Part shown: one piece after another, positions 18,401-26,224 of the stretch
Layout of the letters: the number at the start of each line of letters is the position of its first letter
How positions within the stretch are numbered: the stretch's first letter is position 1
Assembly: GCA_003243445.1 (NCBI GenBank)
Contig: QFQQ01000013.1
Location: forward strand, 50,559 to 114,558
Source: Citrobacter freundii
GTDB taxonomy: Bacteria; Bacteroidota; Bacteroidia; Chitinophagales; Chitinophagaceae
Length of the DNA: 64,000 nucleotides
Direction: 5' to 3'
Notes under the pieces: generated by a model
Told to the model about the DNA's origin: nothing
Database searches by the model: none
Seen by the model: only the letters and a program-made list of their open reading frames with translations
Translations under genes and position numbers: made by a program

Positions 18401-19132
18401 AGGATCGTATCCTTTTACATCGAAGCGTACGACTTTATCTTTTACCACATATTTACAGGAAACATCAGACCGGCCTTTGGCGCTTGACTGATAAGTGTAT
18501 GGATAAGACTCACGTTTTTCTCCGAGAGAGGTTCCAAGTACGAGTTGTTTATTTTTGATCTGAATATTATCAACGCCCTCGTATTTCAGTGCGATCTTGC
18601 TGATATCCGCACCGGGGTGCGCGATGATATCATATTTTAATGAACCATTGTAGGTGTAATAACGTACATCCACATTCGGATAAACGTTCTTAAGTGTTAC
18701 CGTTTGATAGACGTGACAATCGCTGCCCCATTTGGAAGGGTCATCACCAATAAAATAGTTGTTGACGGTGATCAATGCTTTTTCCGGTACTACCTGCATT
18801 TTTGGTGAAGCGTCAACAAAGTCAACGTTCCATGCATGTGAGCGGAGGGTAACTTTTGGCGGAGTAGTGGATCGTCCTGCAGAGTTCTCTTCATGAGATC
18901 CGTGCATCATTGATTGAAGTGCTTCATAATCCTGCTGATTATGCTGCAGGATGGTAAAGCCTGTTGAGCGGATAAAGACGGCACCGGCATTTACTTCACC
19001 CTTGAATCTTACGCGGCTGTCCCACTGTCCTTTATTTTCTACAAATTCAATGTTGTCATAGTTCTGAGCAGCAATGTCAAAACTTATGGCCAGCATCAGT
19101 ACGAAGATTGCAAAATGTTTCTTCATCAACAT
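15479..19132 (-). CDS. Large secreted PKD/SBBP-repeat protein with type B T9SS sorting domain
   Basis: A surface or released protein of about 1217 residues. After a signal peptide (KKHFAIFVLMLAISFDIAAQ) comes a DUF7948-like domain starting NIEFVENKGQWDSRVRFKGE. SBBP-type beta-propeller repeats follow (several copies of YLGGSGND / YIGGSGNE patterns), then about four PKD domains (WNFGDGTP, WDFGDGSP, WNFGDP, WIFGDGD). The C-terminus (DVPNAFTPNSGDIN...FIIWNRWGQKVFET...WDGRVKG...) is the gliding-motility-associated sorting domain recognised by the T9SS. Starts at 19,195, 19,138, 19,132 and 19,126 are possible. The neighbouring PorP/SprF protein is the natural secretion partner. Confidence 0.93.
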   Translation of the reverse strand: MLMKKHFAIFVLMLAISFDIAAQNYDNIEFVENKGQWDSRVRFKGEVNAGAVFIRSTGFTILQHNQQDYEALQSMMHGSHEENSAGRSTTPPKVTLRSHAWNVDFVDASPKMQVVPEKALITVNNYFIGDDPSKWGSDCHVYQTVTLKNVYPNVDVRYYTYNGSLKYDIIAHPGADISKIALKYEGVDNIQIKNKQLVLGTSLGEKRESYPYTYQSSAKGRSDVSCKYVVKDKVVRFDVKGYDPAATLVIDPTLIFCSLSGSTANNWGFTATYGPDGSFFGGGIVFAGGSFPVSPGAFQSVFAGGNNDPNAPIDIGIIKLSPDGSNRLYATYIGGSGNEQPHSLFCDPQGNLVLTGRSSSGNYPKGQLLGSGGGYDIVVTKINATGTDLIGSKRIGGSGNDGVNISTTRSGTNSLQRNYGDDGRSEVILDGANNIYVVSSTQSSSSNPGDKFPVTAGAFQPNFGGGAQDGVIMKFTPDVSVMTFASYLGGSANDAAYVLKLAPSGDIYVAGGTASPDFPGSKAGVLGPTFHNGATADASIDGFVAQISNNGTSIIRSTYLGTNNADQVYGIQFDKNGFPYVTGQTEGAWPVQNATYSEANGKQFIAKLQPDLSAYVYSTVFGKGDTRPDISITAFLVDRCDNVYVSGWGGANESSNPFRSAGTTGLGVTADAFKPTTDGHDFYFFVLQKNATGRLYATFFGQNQGRYGDHVDGGTSRFDPNGVIYQSVCANCGGGTPFPVTPGAWGQVNGALPEGCNLGMIKLAFNLAGVGSDVGASIGGVANDTAGCFPLDVVFTDQIRNATEYYWNFGDGTPTVGPLPAATGYTQTHTFQQVGTYQVMLIAIDPASCNERDTSYVNIRVGDLRANLAIGFDKVGACTALDYQFNNLSTTNPIRPFTDTSFIWDFGDGSPRIRAGMNSIPHTFPAPGAYNVKLILDDSAYCNNPETLDTTIRVAANVDALFETPPTGCAPYGAVFTNTSVGGVTFEWNFGDPASGANNTSAEVSPVHEYAVPGTYQVTMVANDPNTCNKTDTMRFTIIVYDKPTANFSYTPTAPVVNTPNVFTNLSSSNAVRFKWIFGDGDTLATTSRANVTHQYNATGTFNACLVAFNQLGCTDTACQTVSTLVEPALDVPNAFTPNSGDINSVVMVRGFGIAKMKFIIWNRWGQKVFETENRLQGWDGRVKGQVQPMDVYAYTLEVEFFDGTKASKKGDITLIR

Positions 19133-19198
19133 CGTCATATTAAAATACACAATAAATCTGGTAAAAAACCGAAAAGTTCTGTTAAGCGAATGCAAGGA

Positions 19199-19312
19199 GT
19201 AAGGAGTTTAAAAGTTTAAGCGTTTAAACGTTGCAGGCCACCAGTTAGCGCTGAAAGCCTAAACTTTAAAACCTTTGAACTTTAAAATTTTTAAACCTCA
19301 AACCTTTACCAT
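19199..19312. repeat. Intergenic word-palindrome, AGTTTAAA family (second copy)
   Basis: The left arm GGAGTTTAAAAGTTTAAGCG TTTAAACG is answered by CTAAACTTTAAAACC, TTTGAACTTTAAAAT and TTTTTAAACCTC. The core is GC-richer (TTGCAGGCCACC ... AGCGCTGAAAGCC). It sits between recG and the large T9SS protein gene. Words are shared with the element at 3,774-3,872. Confidence 0.75.
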
Positions 19313-19320
19313 CTTCACCT

Positions 19321-21411
19321 TTATGAGATCTTGCTCCAGGCTACGCTGCTTTTTTGCTGTTGAATGAAACTTTTCAGCCGCAAATTTTCGGCCGAAGCAA
19401 GTTCAGGATCACTTTCAAGGATCTCCTGTACCATTGCTCTTGCCATTTCGATCAGGGGTCGGTCTTCTACGATGTTGGCGAGTTTGAAATTGAGCATTCC
19501 GCTCTGGCGTGTCCCTTCTATATCGCCGGGGCCCCGCAGTTCGAGATCTTTTTCCGCAATTTCAAAACCGTTACCCGTGGATGTCATGATCTTGATGCGT
19601 TCGCGCGCATCATTACCTAATTTCGGACCGGTCAAAAGTATACAATAGCTTTTTTCCGCTCCGCGACCCACCCTTCCCCGTAACTGGTGCAATTGTGCCA
19701 GACCGAATTTCTCAGAGCTTTCGATGATCATTACGCTGGCGTTCGGCACGTTGACGCCAACTTCTATCACGGTCGTGGAAACCATGATCTGTGTATCTCC
19801 CGTAACAAACCGTTGCATATTTTGTTCTTTCTGCTCCGGCGGTTGTTTACCATGAACCATACTGATCCAGTATTTGGGTTCCGGGAAATAACTTTTCACT
19901 GTTTCGTATCCACGATAGAGATTTTCATAGTCCAGTTTGTCGCTTTCTTCAATCAGCGGAAAGATGATATAAGCCTGTCTGCCTTTATCGATCTCGGCGC
20001 GGAGGAAACTCATCACCTGGCTTCTCTGTGTTTCAAAGCGATGAACCGTGGTGATTGGTTGCCTGCCTGGTGGCAATTCGTCGATCACGCTGTAATCAAG
20101 ATCTCCATAAGCAGTCATAGCCAGCGTCCTGGGTATGGGCGTGGCGGTCATTACGAGTACATGCGGCGGGATCTCTGCTTTCTCCCAGAGTCTGGCGCGC
20201 TGTGCAACGCCGAAGCGGTGCTGTTCATCGATGATCACCATACCCAGCTTTTGGAACCGGACCACCTCTTCAATTACGGCATGCGTGCCGATAAGGATTT
20301 CCAATTGACCTTCAGCCAGGTTTTTTGCCAGTTTTTTTCTCGCAGATGTTTTGGTAGAACCGGTCAGCAGTTCAACTTTGACCGGCATTTCTTTAAGCAG
20401 TGTATTGATAGTGGCAAAATGTTGTTTTGCCAGAATTTCCGTTGGTGCCATCAGGCAGGCCTGGTAACCGTTATCAACTGCCAGCAGCATGGTCAGAAGA
20501 GCAACGATGGTTTTTCCGCTGCCCACATCTCCCTGCAACAGGCGGTTCATTTGCTTACCGCTGCCTGTGTCATTCCTTATTTCCCTGAGCACGCGTTTTT
20601 GCGCATTGGTCAGATCGAAAGGAAGGTATTTCTTATAAAAGGTATTGAATTGTTCGCCGACCTTATCAAACACGACCCCTTTGGAAAACCTGTGCCGTTT
20701 TGAACGGAGCAGGTTCATGCGCAACTGGGCCATGAATAATTCCTCCAGCTTTAAACGCTTGACCGCCGCGGAATATTGAACGTTGCCTGAAGGAAAATGA
20801 ATTTGCCGGAAAGCCTGGTACCGGCTCATCAGCTGCAATTTAGTGAGAATACTGTCCGGAAGATTTTCCGGGATATCCTTTTCGTGTAATTGTGCTAATA
20901 ATACCTGGGTGAGCCTGGCCAGCTGGCGCCCGCCGAGATTCCGGACCTTGAGTTTTTCGGTGGTTGGATAGACCGGCTCAAGGAATTCCCGGCCTTCTTT
21001 TTTCTCTGGCGACCAGGGCTCTGTCTCGGGATGAACGATCTGCGGAGTTTGCTGGAAAAAGCCAAGCTTGCCATAGACCAGGTAAGACTGCCCTTCGATC
21101 AGGTTCTTCTGGATCCATGTAATGCCCTGGAACCATACGAGTTCCATAGTGCCAGTAGAGTCGACGGCCTGCGCCACAAGACGTTTACCCCGCCCTTCAC
21201 CCATCAGATTGAAGCGTACGATCTTGACCGCCAACTGCACGTTTTCCATACCGGGCACAATATCCCTGATCAGGGTGACCTTTGTCTTATCAACATGGCG
21301 GTAGGGAAAGTGCTCCAGCAGGTCACGGAAAGTGAAGATGTTCAGTTCTTTTTTCAGTAATTCTGCGCGTTGCGGCCCTACCCCCTTCAGATATTCGATC
21401 GGACTTGCCAA
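19321..21411 (-). CDS. recG: ATP-dependent DNA helicase RecG
   Basis: RecG remodels stalled replication forks and branch-migrates Holliday junctions. The 696-residue length is normal. An N-terminal wedge (OB) domain spans roughly residues 1-200. The helicase core shows Walker A GDVGSGKT at 294-301, MAPTEILAKQH near 321, DEQHRFG at 395-401, MTATPIPRTLAMT near 422, and QLRGRVGRG near 580. The start ATG at 21,411 gives the standard MASPIEYLKGVGPQRAELL beginning, which matches the family's helix-hairpin start. Confidence 0.96.
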   Translation of the reverse strand: MASPIEYLKGVGPQRAELLKKELNIFTFRDLLEHFPYRHVDKTKVTLIRDIVPGMENVQLAVKIVRFNLMGEGRGKRLVAQAVDSTGTMELVWFQGITWIQKNLIEGQSYLVYGKLGFFQQTPQIVHPETEPWSPEKKEGREFLEPVYPTTEKLKVRNLGGRQLARLTQVLLAQLHEKDIPENLPDSILTKLQLMSRYQAFRQIHFPSGNVQYSAAVKRLKLEELFMAQLRMNLLRSKRHRFSKGVVFDKVGEQFNTFYKKYLPFDLTNAQKRVLREIRNDTGSGKQMNRLLQGDVGSGKTIVALLTMLLAVDNGYQACLMAPTEILAKQHFATINTLLKEMPVKVELLTGSTKTSARKKLAKNLAEGQLEILIGTHAVIEEVVRFQKLGMVIIDEQHRFGVAQRARLWEKAEIPPHVLVMTATPIPRTLAMTAYGDLDYSVIDELPPGRQPITTVHRFETQRSQVMSFLRAEIDKGRQAYIIFPLIEESDKLDYENLYRGYETVKSYFPEPKYWISMVHGKQPPEQKEQNMQRFVTGDTQIMVSTTVIEVGVNVPNASVMIIESSEKFGLAQLHQLRGRVGRGAEKSYCILLTGPKLGNDARERIKIMTSTGNGFEIAEKDLELRGPGDIEGTRQSGMLNFKLANIVEDRPLIEMARAMVQEILESDPELASAENLRLKSFIQQQKSSVAWSKIS

Positions 21412-21739
21412 TATGGTTTGAGAAGATGAGATAGCTTGCGTTTTGGCAAAAATAACGCAACAGTGTTGTCCTACAGGGGGTTCAACTACCTCTTTTCCGG
21501 GAAAACCCTCATAATGGTTAATTAAAAAGTCAAAAGTAAAAAGTAAAAAACGCCCTGATGGCGGGATCTAACAGGTTCACAGCGCTTATTTTTAATTTTT
21601 ACTTTTGAGTTTTGACTTCCTTAGAGGAGTTTTTCTTGTAAAAAAACATCGTCCGCACAATAAAAATCCTATTGGCCATTATACGTTTTCCTACTATTTT
21701 GCATTAATATATCCAATAATCTGTCAGAAACTGTCCGAC
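21412..21739. repeat. Divergent intergenic region with word-palindrome, AAAAGTCAAAAGT family (third copy)
   Basis: This 328-base gap separates divergent recG and the sugar-phosphate transferase gene. At 21,518-21,547 the arm ATTAAAAAGTCAAAAGTAAA recurs, identical in its first 20 bases to the element at 11,218. The right arm (21,587-21,618) is a looser reverse complement (TTTTTACTTTTGAG, TTTTGACTT). The core holds CGCCCTGATGGCGGG. No gene is seen; the promoters of both flanking genes must lie here. Confidence 0.75.
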
Positions 21740-22867
21740 ATGAACTACCAATTTTACTTCCTGCAGGTCCACCTGTCCCTGGAAGATTGTACAACTCCCC
21801 TGCTGAGTTTTGTAACGGCTTTTATCGTTACACTGCTGACGATCCCTCCGCTTATCGCTCTTATCAATCGCTATAAACTTTACGATATTCCGGACGCGCG
21901 CAAGCTGCATAAATCTCCGATCCCCACCATGGGTGGTATTGCGATCGTGGCGGGTCTGGGTTCTTCCCTGCTGCTTTGGTTGCCGATCCGTGGGGAGTAC
22001 GCGCAGATCGCTTTTTATTTTGCGATCATAGCACTCACCCTGGTTGGAGTGATGGATGATCTGAGAGACCTTCCGGCAAAGTATAAGTTTGCCGTGCAGA
22101 TCTCGATCGCTGCAATGATCGCGATCTCCGGTGTAAGGATCACTTCTTTCAACGGCCTTTTTGGTATTGACGCACTGCCTGTTTATTCGCAATACTTTTT
22201 TACCATACTTGCCATCACCGGGATCACCAATGCCTTCAACCTGGTGGATGGGATAGATGGCCTCGCAGGCGGTCTTGCTTTTATGAGCCTGATCACGATC
22301 GGGATGTTCCTGACGCTGAGCGGAGATGTGAACACTGCACTTATTGCATTCGCGCTTGCCGGCGGTGTACTGGCCTTCTTATATTTCAATTTCAATCCTG
22401 CCAGGATCTTTATGGGTGACACCGGATCGCTTGTACTCGGATTTACCATCGCTGTGCTTTGTATCCGCCTCTTGCAGGTCAACACATTTGCGCATCATCC
22501 GGTATTACCCAATGCTCCTGTATTTGTGCTGGGGATTGCGCTTGTTCCCGTATTCGACACGCTTCGTGTATTTGCAATGCGCACCTGGCGCGGCGGCTCG
22601 CCTTTCCAGGCTGATCGTACGCATATCCATCACCTGCTTACCAATAACGGCTTCAGCCATGTATTTGCCGTACGCGTGATCTGTTTTATACATGCACTCG
22701 TACTGATAGAAGTATACCTGCTGCGTAATATCAGACAGGAATACACGCTCCTGTTGCTTACTGCATTCATGATCCTGGTTGCGGTCGTGCTGAAAAAAAG
22801 CAATATATTTTTCCGTTTGCCCACAAGCAAACAACAATCTCTTGTAGATGAATATAATCCCGAGTAA
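21740..22867 (+). CDS. MraY/WecA-family undecaprenyl-phosphate sugar-1-phosphate transferase
   Basis: An integral membrane enzyme moving a sugar-1-phosphate (probably GlcNAc-1-P or a relative) from UDP-sugar to undecaprenyl phosphate, the first step of a surface polysaccharide. It has about eleven hydrophobic segments. Family motifs are all present: PTMGGIAI early, VGVMDDLRDLP, NAFNLVDGIDGLAGGL, FNFNPARIFMGDTGSLVLGF, and the C-terminal HIHH motif (DRTHIHHLL). It is WecA/TagO-like rather than MraY because HIHH is intact and it is not in a dcw cluster. I chose the ATG at 21,740 (375 residues); an upstream ATG at 21,605 lies in the repeat element. Confidence 0.92.
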   Translation: MNYQFYFLQVHLSLEDCTTPLLSFVTAFIVTLLTIPPLIALINRYKLYDIPDARKLHKSPIPTMGGIAIVAGLGSSLLLWLPIRGEYAQIAFYFAIIALTLVGVMDDLRDLPAKYKFAVQISIAAMIAISGVRITSFNGLFGIDALPVYSQYFFTILAITGITNAFNLVDGIDGLAGGLAFMSLITIGMFLTLSGDVNTALIAFALAGGVLAFLYFNFNPARIFMGDTGSLVLGFTIAVLCIRLLQVNTFAHHPVLPNAPVFVLGIALVPVFDTLRVFAMRTWRGGSPFQADRTHIHHLLTNNGFSHVFAVRVICFIHALVLIEVYLLRNIRQEYTLLLLTAFMILVAVVLKKSNIFFRLPTSKQQSLVDEYNPE

Positions 22868-22894
22868 CCTCTAGTGATCTATTGCCATAGAAAG

Positions 22895-22930
22895 AAAAAG
22901 CTGTTTCAAATGCTGAAGCAGCTTTTTTTA
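22895..22930 (+). terminator. Intrinsic terminator after the sugar-phosphate transferase gene
   Basis: AAAAAGCTGTTTC (22,895-22,907) pairs with GAAGCAGCTTTTT (22,915-22,927) and is followed by more T. It lies 28 bases after the stop codon. Confidence 0.8.
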
Positions 22931-22975
22931 TGGTATTACAGGTCAAACAAATACCTGAACATTCAAATGCAGGGA

Positions 22976-23010
22976 TAAAAAAGGCCTGAAGACCATGAAG
23001 GTCTTCAGGC
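22976..23010 (-). terminator. Intrinsic terminator for the minus-strand secreted protein gene
   Basis: GCCTGAAGACC (22,984-22,994) and GGTCTTCAGGC (23,000-23,010) form a perfect 11-bp stem with a 5-base loop. On the minus strand it is followed by a T run (plus-strand AAAAAA at 22,977-22,982). Confidence 0.8.
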
Positions 23011-23117
23011 GCGATAATTTGATATTGTGTTACGTTCTGCCTGCTTTGTCCACAGAAAATGTGAAAGACAGGTATTAAGAACAAGCAGTGGCGAGCATTT
23101 ATTCACCATTTATTTAC

Positions 23118-23636
23118 TCAGCAACCACCTTTGCGGGGTACCCGTTTATAAATTGTTTTACCATCCCGTTCTACATAATCACCCGATATTATTGGATATG
23201 CATATTTGGGGGCGTGCGATACATTGCGGCTTCTCAGGATTATCTTGTCGTTGACTTTCAAGCGCTGCAATTGCTCAAGCTGAGACTTTTCCGGCTCAAA
23301 TTTTACAATATAATCTACATCATCAATCCTGACCATTATTCCAAAACCCAATCGTGAGCCTGGCGGAAGAGACAGGGAGGTTATAACAGCCTCCATATTG
23401 GAAGAGTCTCGTAAATGATCCCCTATTTTAGCAGCACCGGCGAGCACTTTTTTGCCTTCGGGCGATACCTCCCAGTTTTTATACTTTATACCTTCCGGGG
23501 TAGCCTCCCACTCAGCAGCCGTGAGTTGCTTTGGGGATGACTTTTCAGGAGCTTCATGTTTGATTCCGCGATTGGCAAATACCAGCCCGCTCACCACAAT
23601 TAATGGTAGGATCAGTGCATAAATAACTTTTTTCAT
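23118..23636 (-). CDS. Secreted protein of unknown function
   Basis: The 172-residue product has a signal peptide (MKKVIYALILPLIVVSGLVFA) and a hydrophilic mature part. A short internal duplication is visible near residues 40-65: AAEWEATPEGIKYKNW followed by EVSPEGKKV. The second half (residues about 95-165) looks like a small beta domain (FGIMVRIDDVDYIVKF...KVNDKIILRSRNVS). The C-terminus ends KGGC. I recognise no family. It is monocistronic, with its own terminator downstream. Confidence 0.75.
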   Translation of the reverse strand: MKKVIYALILPLIVVSGLVFANRGIKHEAPEKSSPKQLTAAEWEATPEGIKYKNWEVSPEGKKVLAGAAKIGDHLRDSSNMEAVITSLSLPPGSRLGFGIMVRIDDVDYIVKFEPEKSQLEQLQRLKVNDKIILRSRNVSHAPKYAYPIISGDYVERDGKTIYKRVPRKGGC

Positions 23637-23975
23637 ACTTTTTGTAGTTTTTGATTAACATAGATCTATCTACTGATAAATCAGATCCGCCTGACAAAGC
23701 GAAACTACTTCGATCCTTTCAGCATGAGGAGGTCCGGATTGTAAATTGAAATGTAACGGTTGTAAATTATTGTAAATAACGCCCCGGATCTTAGAAATTT
23801 CTTGCTTAAGATCACCAATAGCTGCAAAAGAGGCTGTGCTAGTTTCCTTTTCGAAGCGGGTCCCGGCCAGTCGTTTACCCTGGTCAACTTGCAGGGAAAG
23901 GTCTTTACCTTACCTGCTGTCAAGTGTATCGCAGCGTCCCTGACAAATTCGTACATTCATGATAAGAGATTGTAT
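23637..23975. other. 339-base divergent intergenic region
   Basis: No convincing gene. A minus-strand frame (23,705-23,956) and the plus-strand extension of the hydrolase frame (from 23,802) are open but neither resembles a known protein, and both lack a signal or family motif. TTGTAAATT, TTGTAAATT and TTGTAAATA occur as a loose direct repeat at 23,739-23,778. Promoters for both divergent secreted-protein genes are expected here. Confidence 0.5.
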
Positions 23976-24785
23976 ATGAAAAAGACCATCTGGCTGCTGA
24001 TCCTCGGGATAAGTGCTTATAGCGCTAAGGCGCAGGATTTTAATCTGTTTAAAAAAAAACTTTTTATACGAGGACAGGATACGCTCCCTTACCGGATCTT
24101 GTATCCTGAAAATTATGATGCCCGAAAATCATATCCGTTGGTGGTGTACCTGCATGGAGCAGGCTTCAGGGGAAATGATAACGAAAAACAGCTTGTCGGA
24201 ACCGCGGCGTATTACGGAGCCGGCAAGGACTTTTTAAAAGCTTCCATCCGCAAAAAATATCCTGCGTTGGTAGTTTTCCCACAATGTCCCGCAGACAGTA
24301 TGTGGTTCAATTTGCCACCTGGGCCACCGTATGACACAACAGTAGCTTTTAACCATGAAATGAACACACTGGAACTGTCAACACCGGAACGGATGGTCAA
24401 AATGTTAATGGATAGTTTAGCTGACCATAAGATTGCGGATAAAAACAGGATTTACCTGGGTGGATGTTCGCTGGGTGGTTTTGGTACCTACGACCTCGTG
24501 GCGCATTATCCGGGTTATTTTGCAGCAGCTTTTCCTTTATGCGGGCAAGCTAACGTCCTCCTTTTTCCTAAAATTGCATCCAATGTCCCGGTTTGGATCT
24601 TTCATGGTGCTATAGATAATGTCATCAATCCATGGCCCGACAGGGAAATGATTAAAAATTTAAGACAGGCAGGTGCAAAAAATGCGAAGTACACGGAATA
24701 CCCAGACTTAAAACATGATATTGAGGCCAGGGTTTTTGCAGAACCGGGTTTATTTCCCTGGTTATTTTCATGCAGAAAATTATAG
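23976..24785 (+). CDS. Secreted alpha/beta hydrolase (dienelactone hydrolase / predicted peptidase type)
   Basis: A 269-residue exported esterase or peptidase-like hydrolase. Signal peptide MKKTIWLLILGISAYSAKAQ; oxyanion-hole region YLHGAGFRGND near residue 58; nucleophile elbow GGCSLGGFG with Ser165; candidate acid Asp214 (HGAIDNVI) and His247 (LKHDIE). This order matches the predicted-peptidase / PHB-depolymerase-like branch (COG4099 type). The ATG at 23,976 is chosen because it opens the signal peptide directly. The substrate is unknown. Confidence 0.88.
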   Translation: MKKTIWLLILGISAYSAKAQDFNLFKKKLFIRGQDTLPYRILYPENYDARKSYPLVVYLHGAGFRGNDNEKQLVGTAAYYGAGKDFLKASIRKKYPALVVFPQCPADSMWFNLPPGPPYDTTVAFNHEMNTLELSTPERMVKMLMDSLADHKIADKNRIYLGGCSLGGFGTYDLVAHYPGYFAAAFPLCGQANVLLFPKIASNVPVWIFHGAIDNVINPWPDREMIKNLRQAGAKNAKYTEYPDLKHDIEARVFAEPGLFPWLFSCRKL

Positions 24786-24956
24786 TTACCTGCATCGGCA
24801 CCATACGATTTTATGCTTGATTGGTGAACATTGAGCCGCTGAGTGTAAAGAAGGTTGTAATGAGCGCTTAGATATGTATTGTGGCAATATAAATGCCCCT
24901 GACAGCAATAGGCTGGCGCATTAGTTTGCAATGATGCAGCGGAGAATATAAAAAGA

Positions 24957-24988
24957 AAGGGCTGTCCGTAAAAGACAGCCCTGTTTTA
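24957..24988. terminator. Bidirectional terminator between convergent genes
   Basis: AGGGCTGTC (24,958-24,966) pairs with GACAGCCCT (24,974-24,982). GTTTTA follows on plus and an A-rich run precedes it. It lies between the converging hydrolase and lipoprotein genes. Confidence 0.75.
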
Positions 24989-25005
24989 TCACTAACAAAT
25001 ACAGC

Positions 25006-25743
25006 CTACCATTGAATGTTATATGTATTTCCATTTCCCAGGGTCAGCAAACCTTTTCTGTTACCAAGGAATGTAAGAGTTCCGCTGAAGTTAACTGTTT
25101 TACCTCCGGAAACAGTGCCGCTGAGTTGTACCGCAGCCGTGCCTGAAATGATCATGCGTGTGCTTTTATCCACTTTCACATCTGTGGATGTGATCACCAG
25201 CTTACTTGTAAATGTGCGTTGCTGACGGACTTTTGATTGCTGCGTACCATTCCGCTCATACTGTTGATTGAACGTATAAACAGAAGAGCCTGGTTGAAAA
25301 CCTTCGATCGTAAAGCTGGCTGTTGTATTGTCATCAGATGACATGCGTGGAGTGGAATAAACAGAATGACCATCCAGTGCAAAATTGTATTTCTGTGGAA
25401 CACCAGCATTACAAACCAGCGAACGGTTCACATGTACGCTGTAATTGTAGGTGATGACCGCGCCCGGTTGATTCTGTCCGGCATAAGTCGTATCGATCGT
25501 CTGACCACAACCGATGCGTGAAGATTCTGCCGCTACTCTTGCGGCGTTATCTGTTTGTTCGGCAAGACCACCTGATTCAGCGGAGACGCCGGCAGTCATT
25601 ACATCCACCGCTTCCTGTTCGGTTACGGTTGTGCTGTCATTGTTATCCGTGCTGTGGTCCTTTGTGCAGGATGTGAAAAAAAGGATCCCGGCTGCGCATA
25701 AGATAGCAGCCTGCTTAATTGTAGCAGTTACATTCGCTTTCAT
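25006..25743 (-). CDS. Predicted lipoprotein, function unknown
   Basis: The 245-residue product has a lipoprotein signal: hydrophobic core then LFFTSC with the lipidated Cys at residue 26. The mature N-terminus is Asp/Ser/Thr-rich (TKDHSTDNNDSTTVTEQEA). The remainder is a beta-rich domain (HVNRSLVCNAG..., SFTIEGFQPGSSVYTFNQQYERNG, GTLTFLGNRKGLLTLGNG). I do not recognise the family. It is the last chromosomal gene before the mobile element. Confidence 0.8.
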   Translation of the reverse strand: MKANVTATIKQAAILCAAGILFFTSCTKDHSTDNNDSTTVTEQEAVDVMTAGVSAESGGLAEQTDNAARVAAESSRIGCGQTIDTTYAGQNQPGAVITYNYSVHVNRSLVCNAGVPQKYNFALDGHSVYSTPRMSSDDNTTASFTIEGFQPGSSVYTFNQQYERNGTQQSKVRQQRTFTSKLVITSTDVKVDKSTRMIISGTAAVQLSGTVSGGKTVNFSGTLTFLGNRKGLLTLGNGNTYNIQW

Positions 25744-26224
25744 AGTGTTAATGATTTGCGGTTTGAGTTATTTATTTGATTAGGGCCCCGCGGCTTCAGG
25801 TTAATAGAGCGGAAAAAGACGGAAAGGTTTAACTGTGTTGTAAATTTTTTTTTTACAAAAAAGTTAATAAAGTCCAATGTGGCTAATAAAGAGTAGTTTA
25901 CGAGGTAGGAAATCGTATCAGGTAACGATTTAGTAATGGTACTATTTGCATTAATTTTCTATTTTTTTCCTTGTAAATCATTACAAAAATACAAAAAATA
26001 GGTTAAGGGATGCTTATATTTTTATACTATTTTATACTTATACAATGCCTACTTATTTTTCTATTTAGCAGTATAAAACTTAAATTATTAATAGGCAAAT
26101 CAAAAAAACCTTTCCCCTGTTGCCCCCAAGTTGGGAAAGATTGTCATTTATTATACTAATGTTTGTTATTTAATTAGGGAAAACCAGCCTAGAGGCACTG
26201 TTAATCCTTATAAAATTACAAGCT
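25744..26224. other. 480-base AT-rich region holding the presumed left end of the ICE
   Basis: No gene is seen. GC content falls sharply after about 25,830. Inverted repeats are TTGTAAA/TTTACAA (25,838-25,858), AAATCGT/ACGATTT (25,910-25,931) and TTGTAA/TTACAA (25,971-25,986). GTACTATTTGC at 25,939-25,949 resembles the CTnDOT integrase core GTANNTTTGC with one extra base. The exact attachment site cannot be fixed without the other end. Confidence 0.5.

Noticed and set aside
23705..23956. An 83-codon minus-strand frame between two secreted-protein genes
   Set aside because: No recognisable domain, and it overlaps the region that must hold both promoters.
25006..26224. A tRNA gene as the ICE attachment site
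   Set aside because: No tRNA can be folded in the border region; the only tRNA in the window lies 22 kb to the left.
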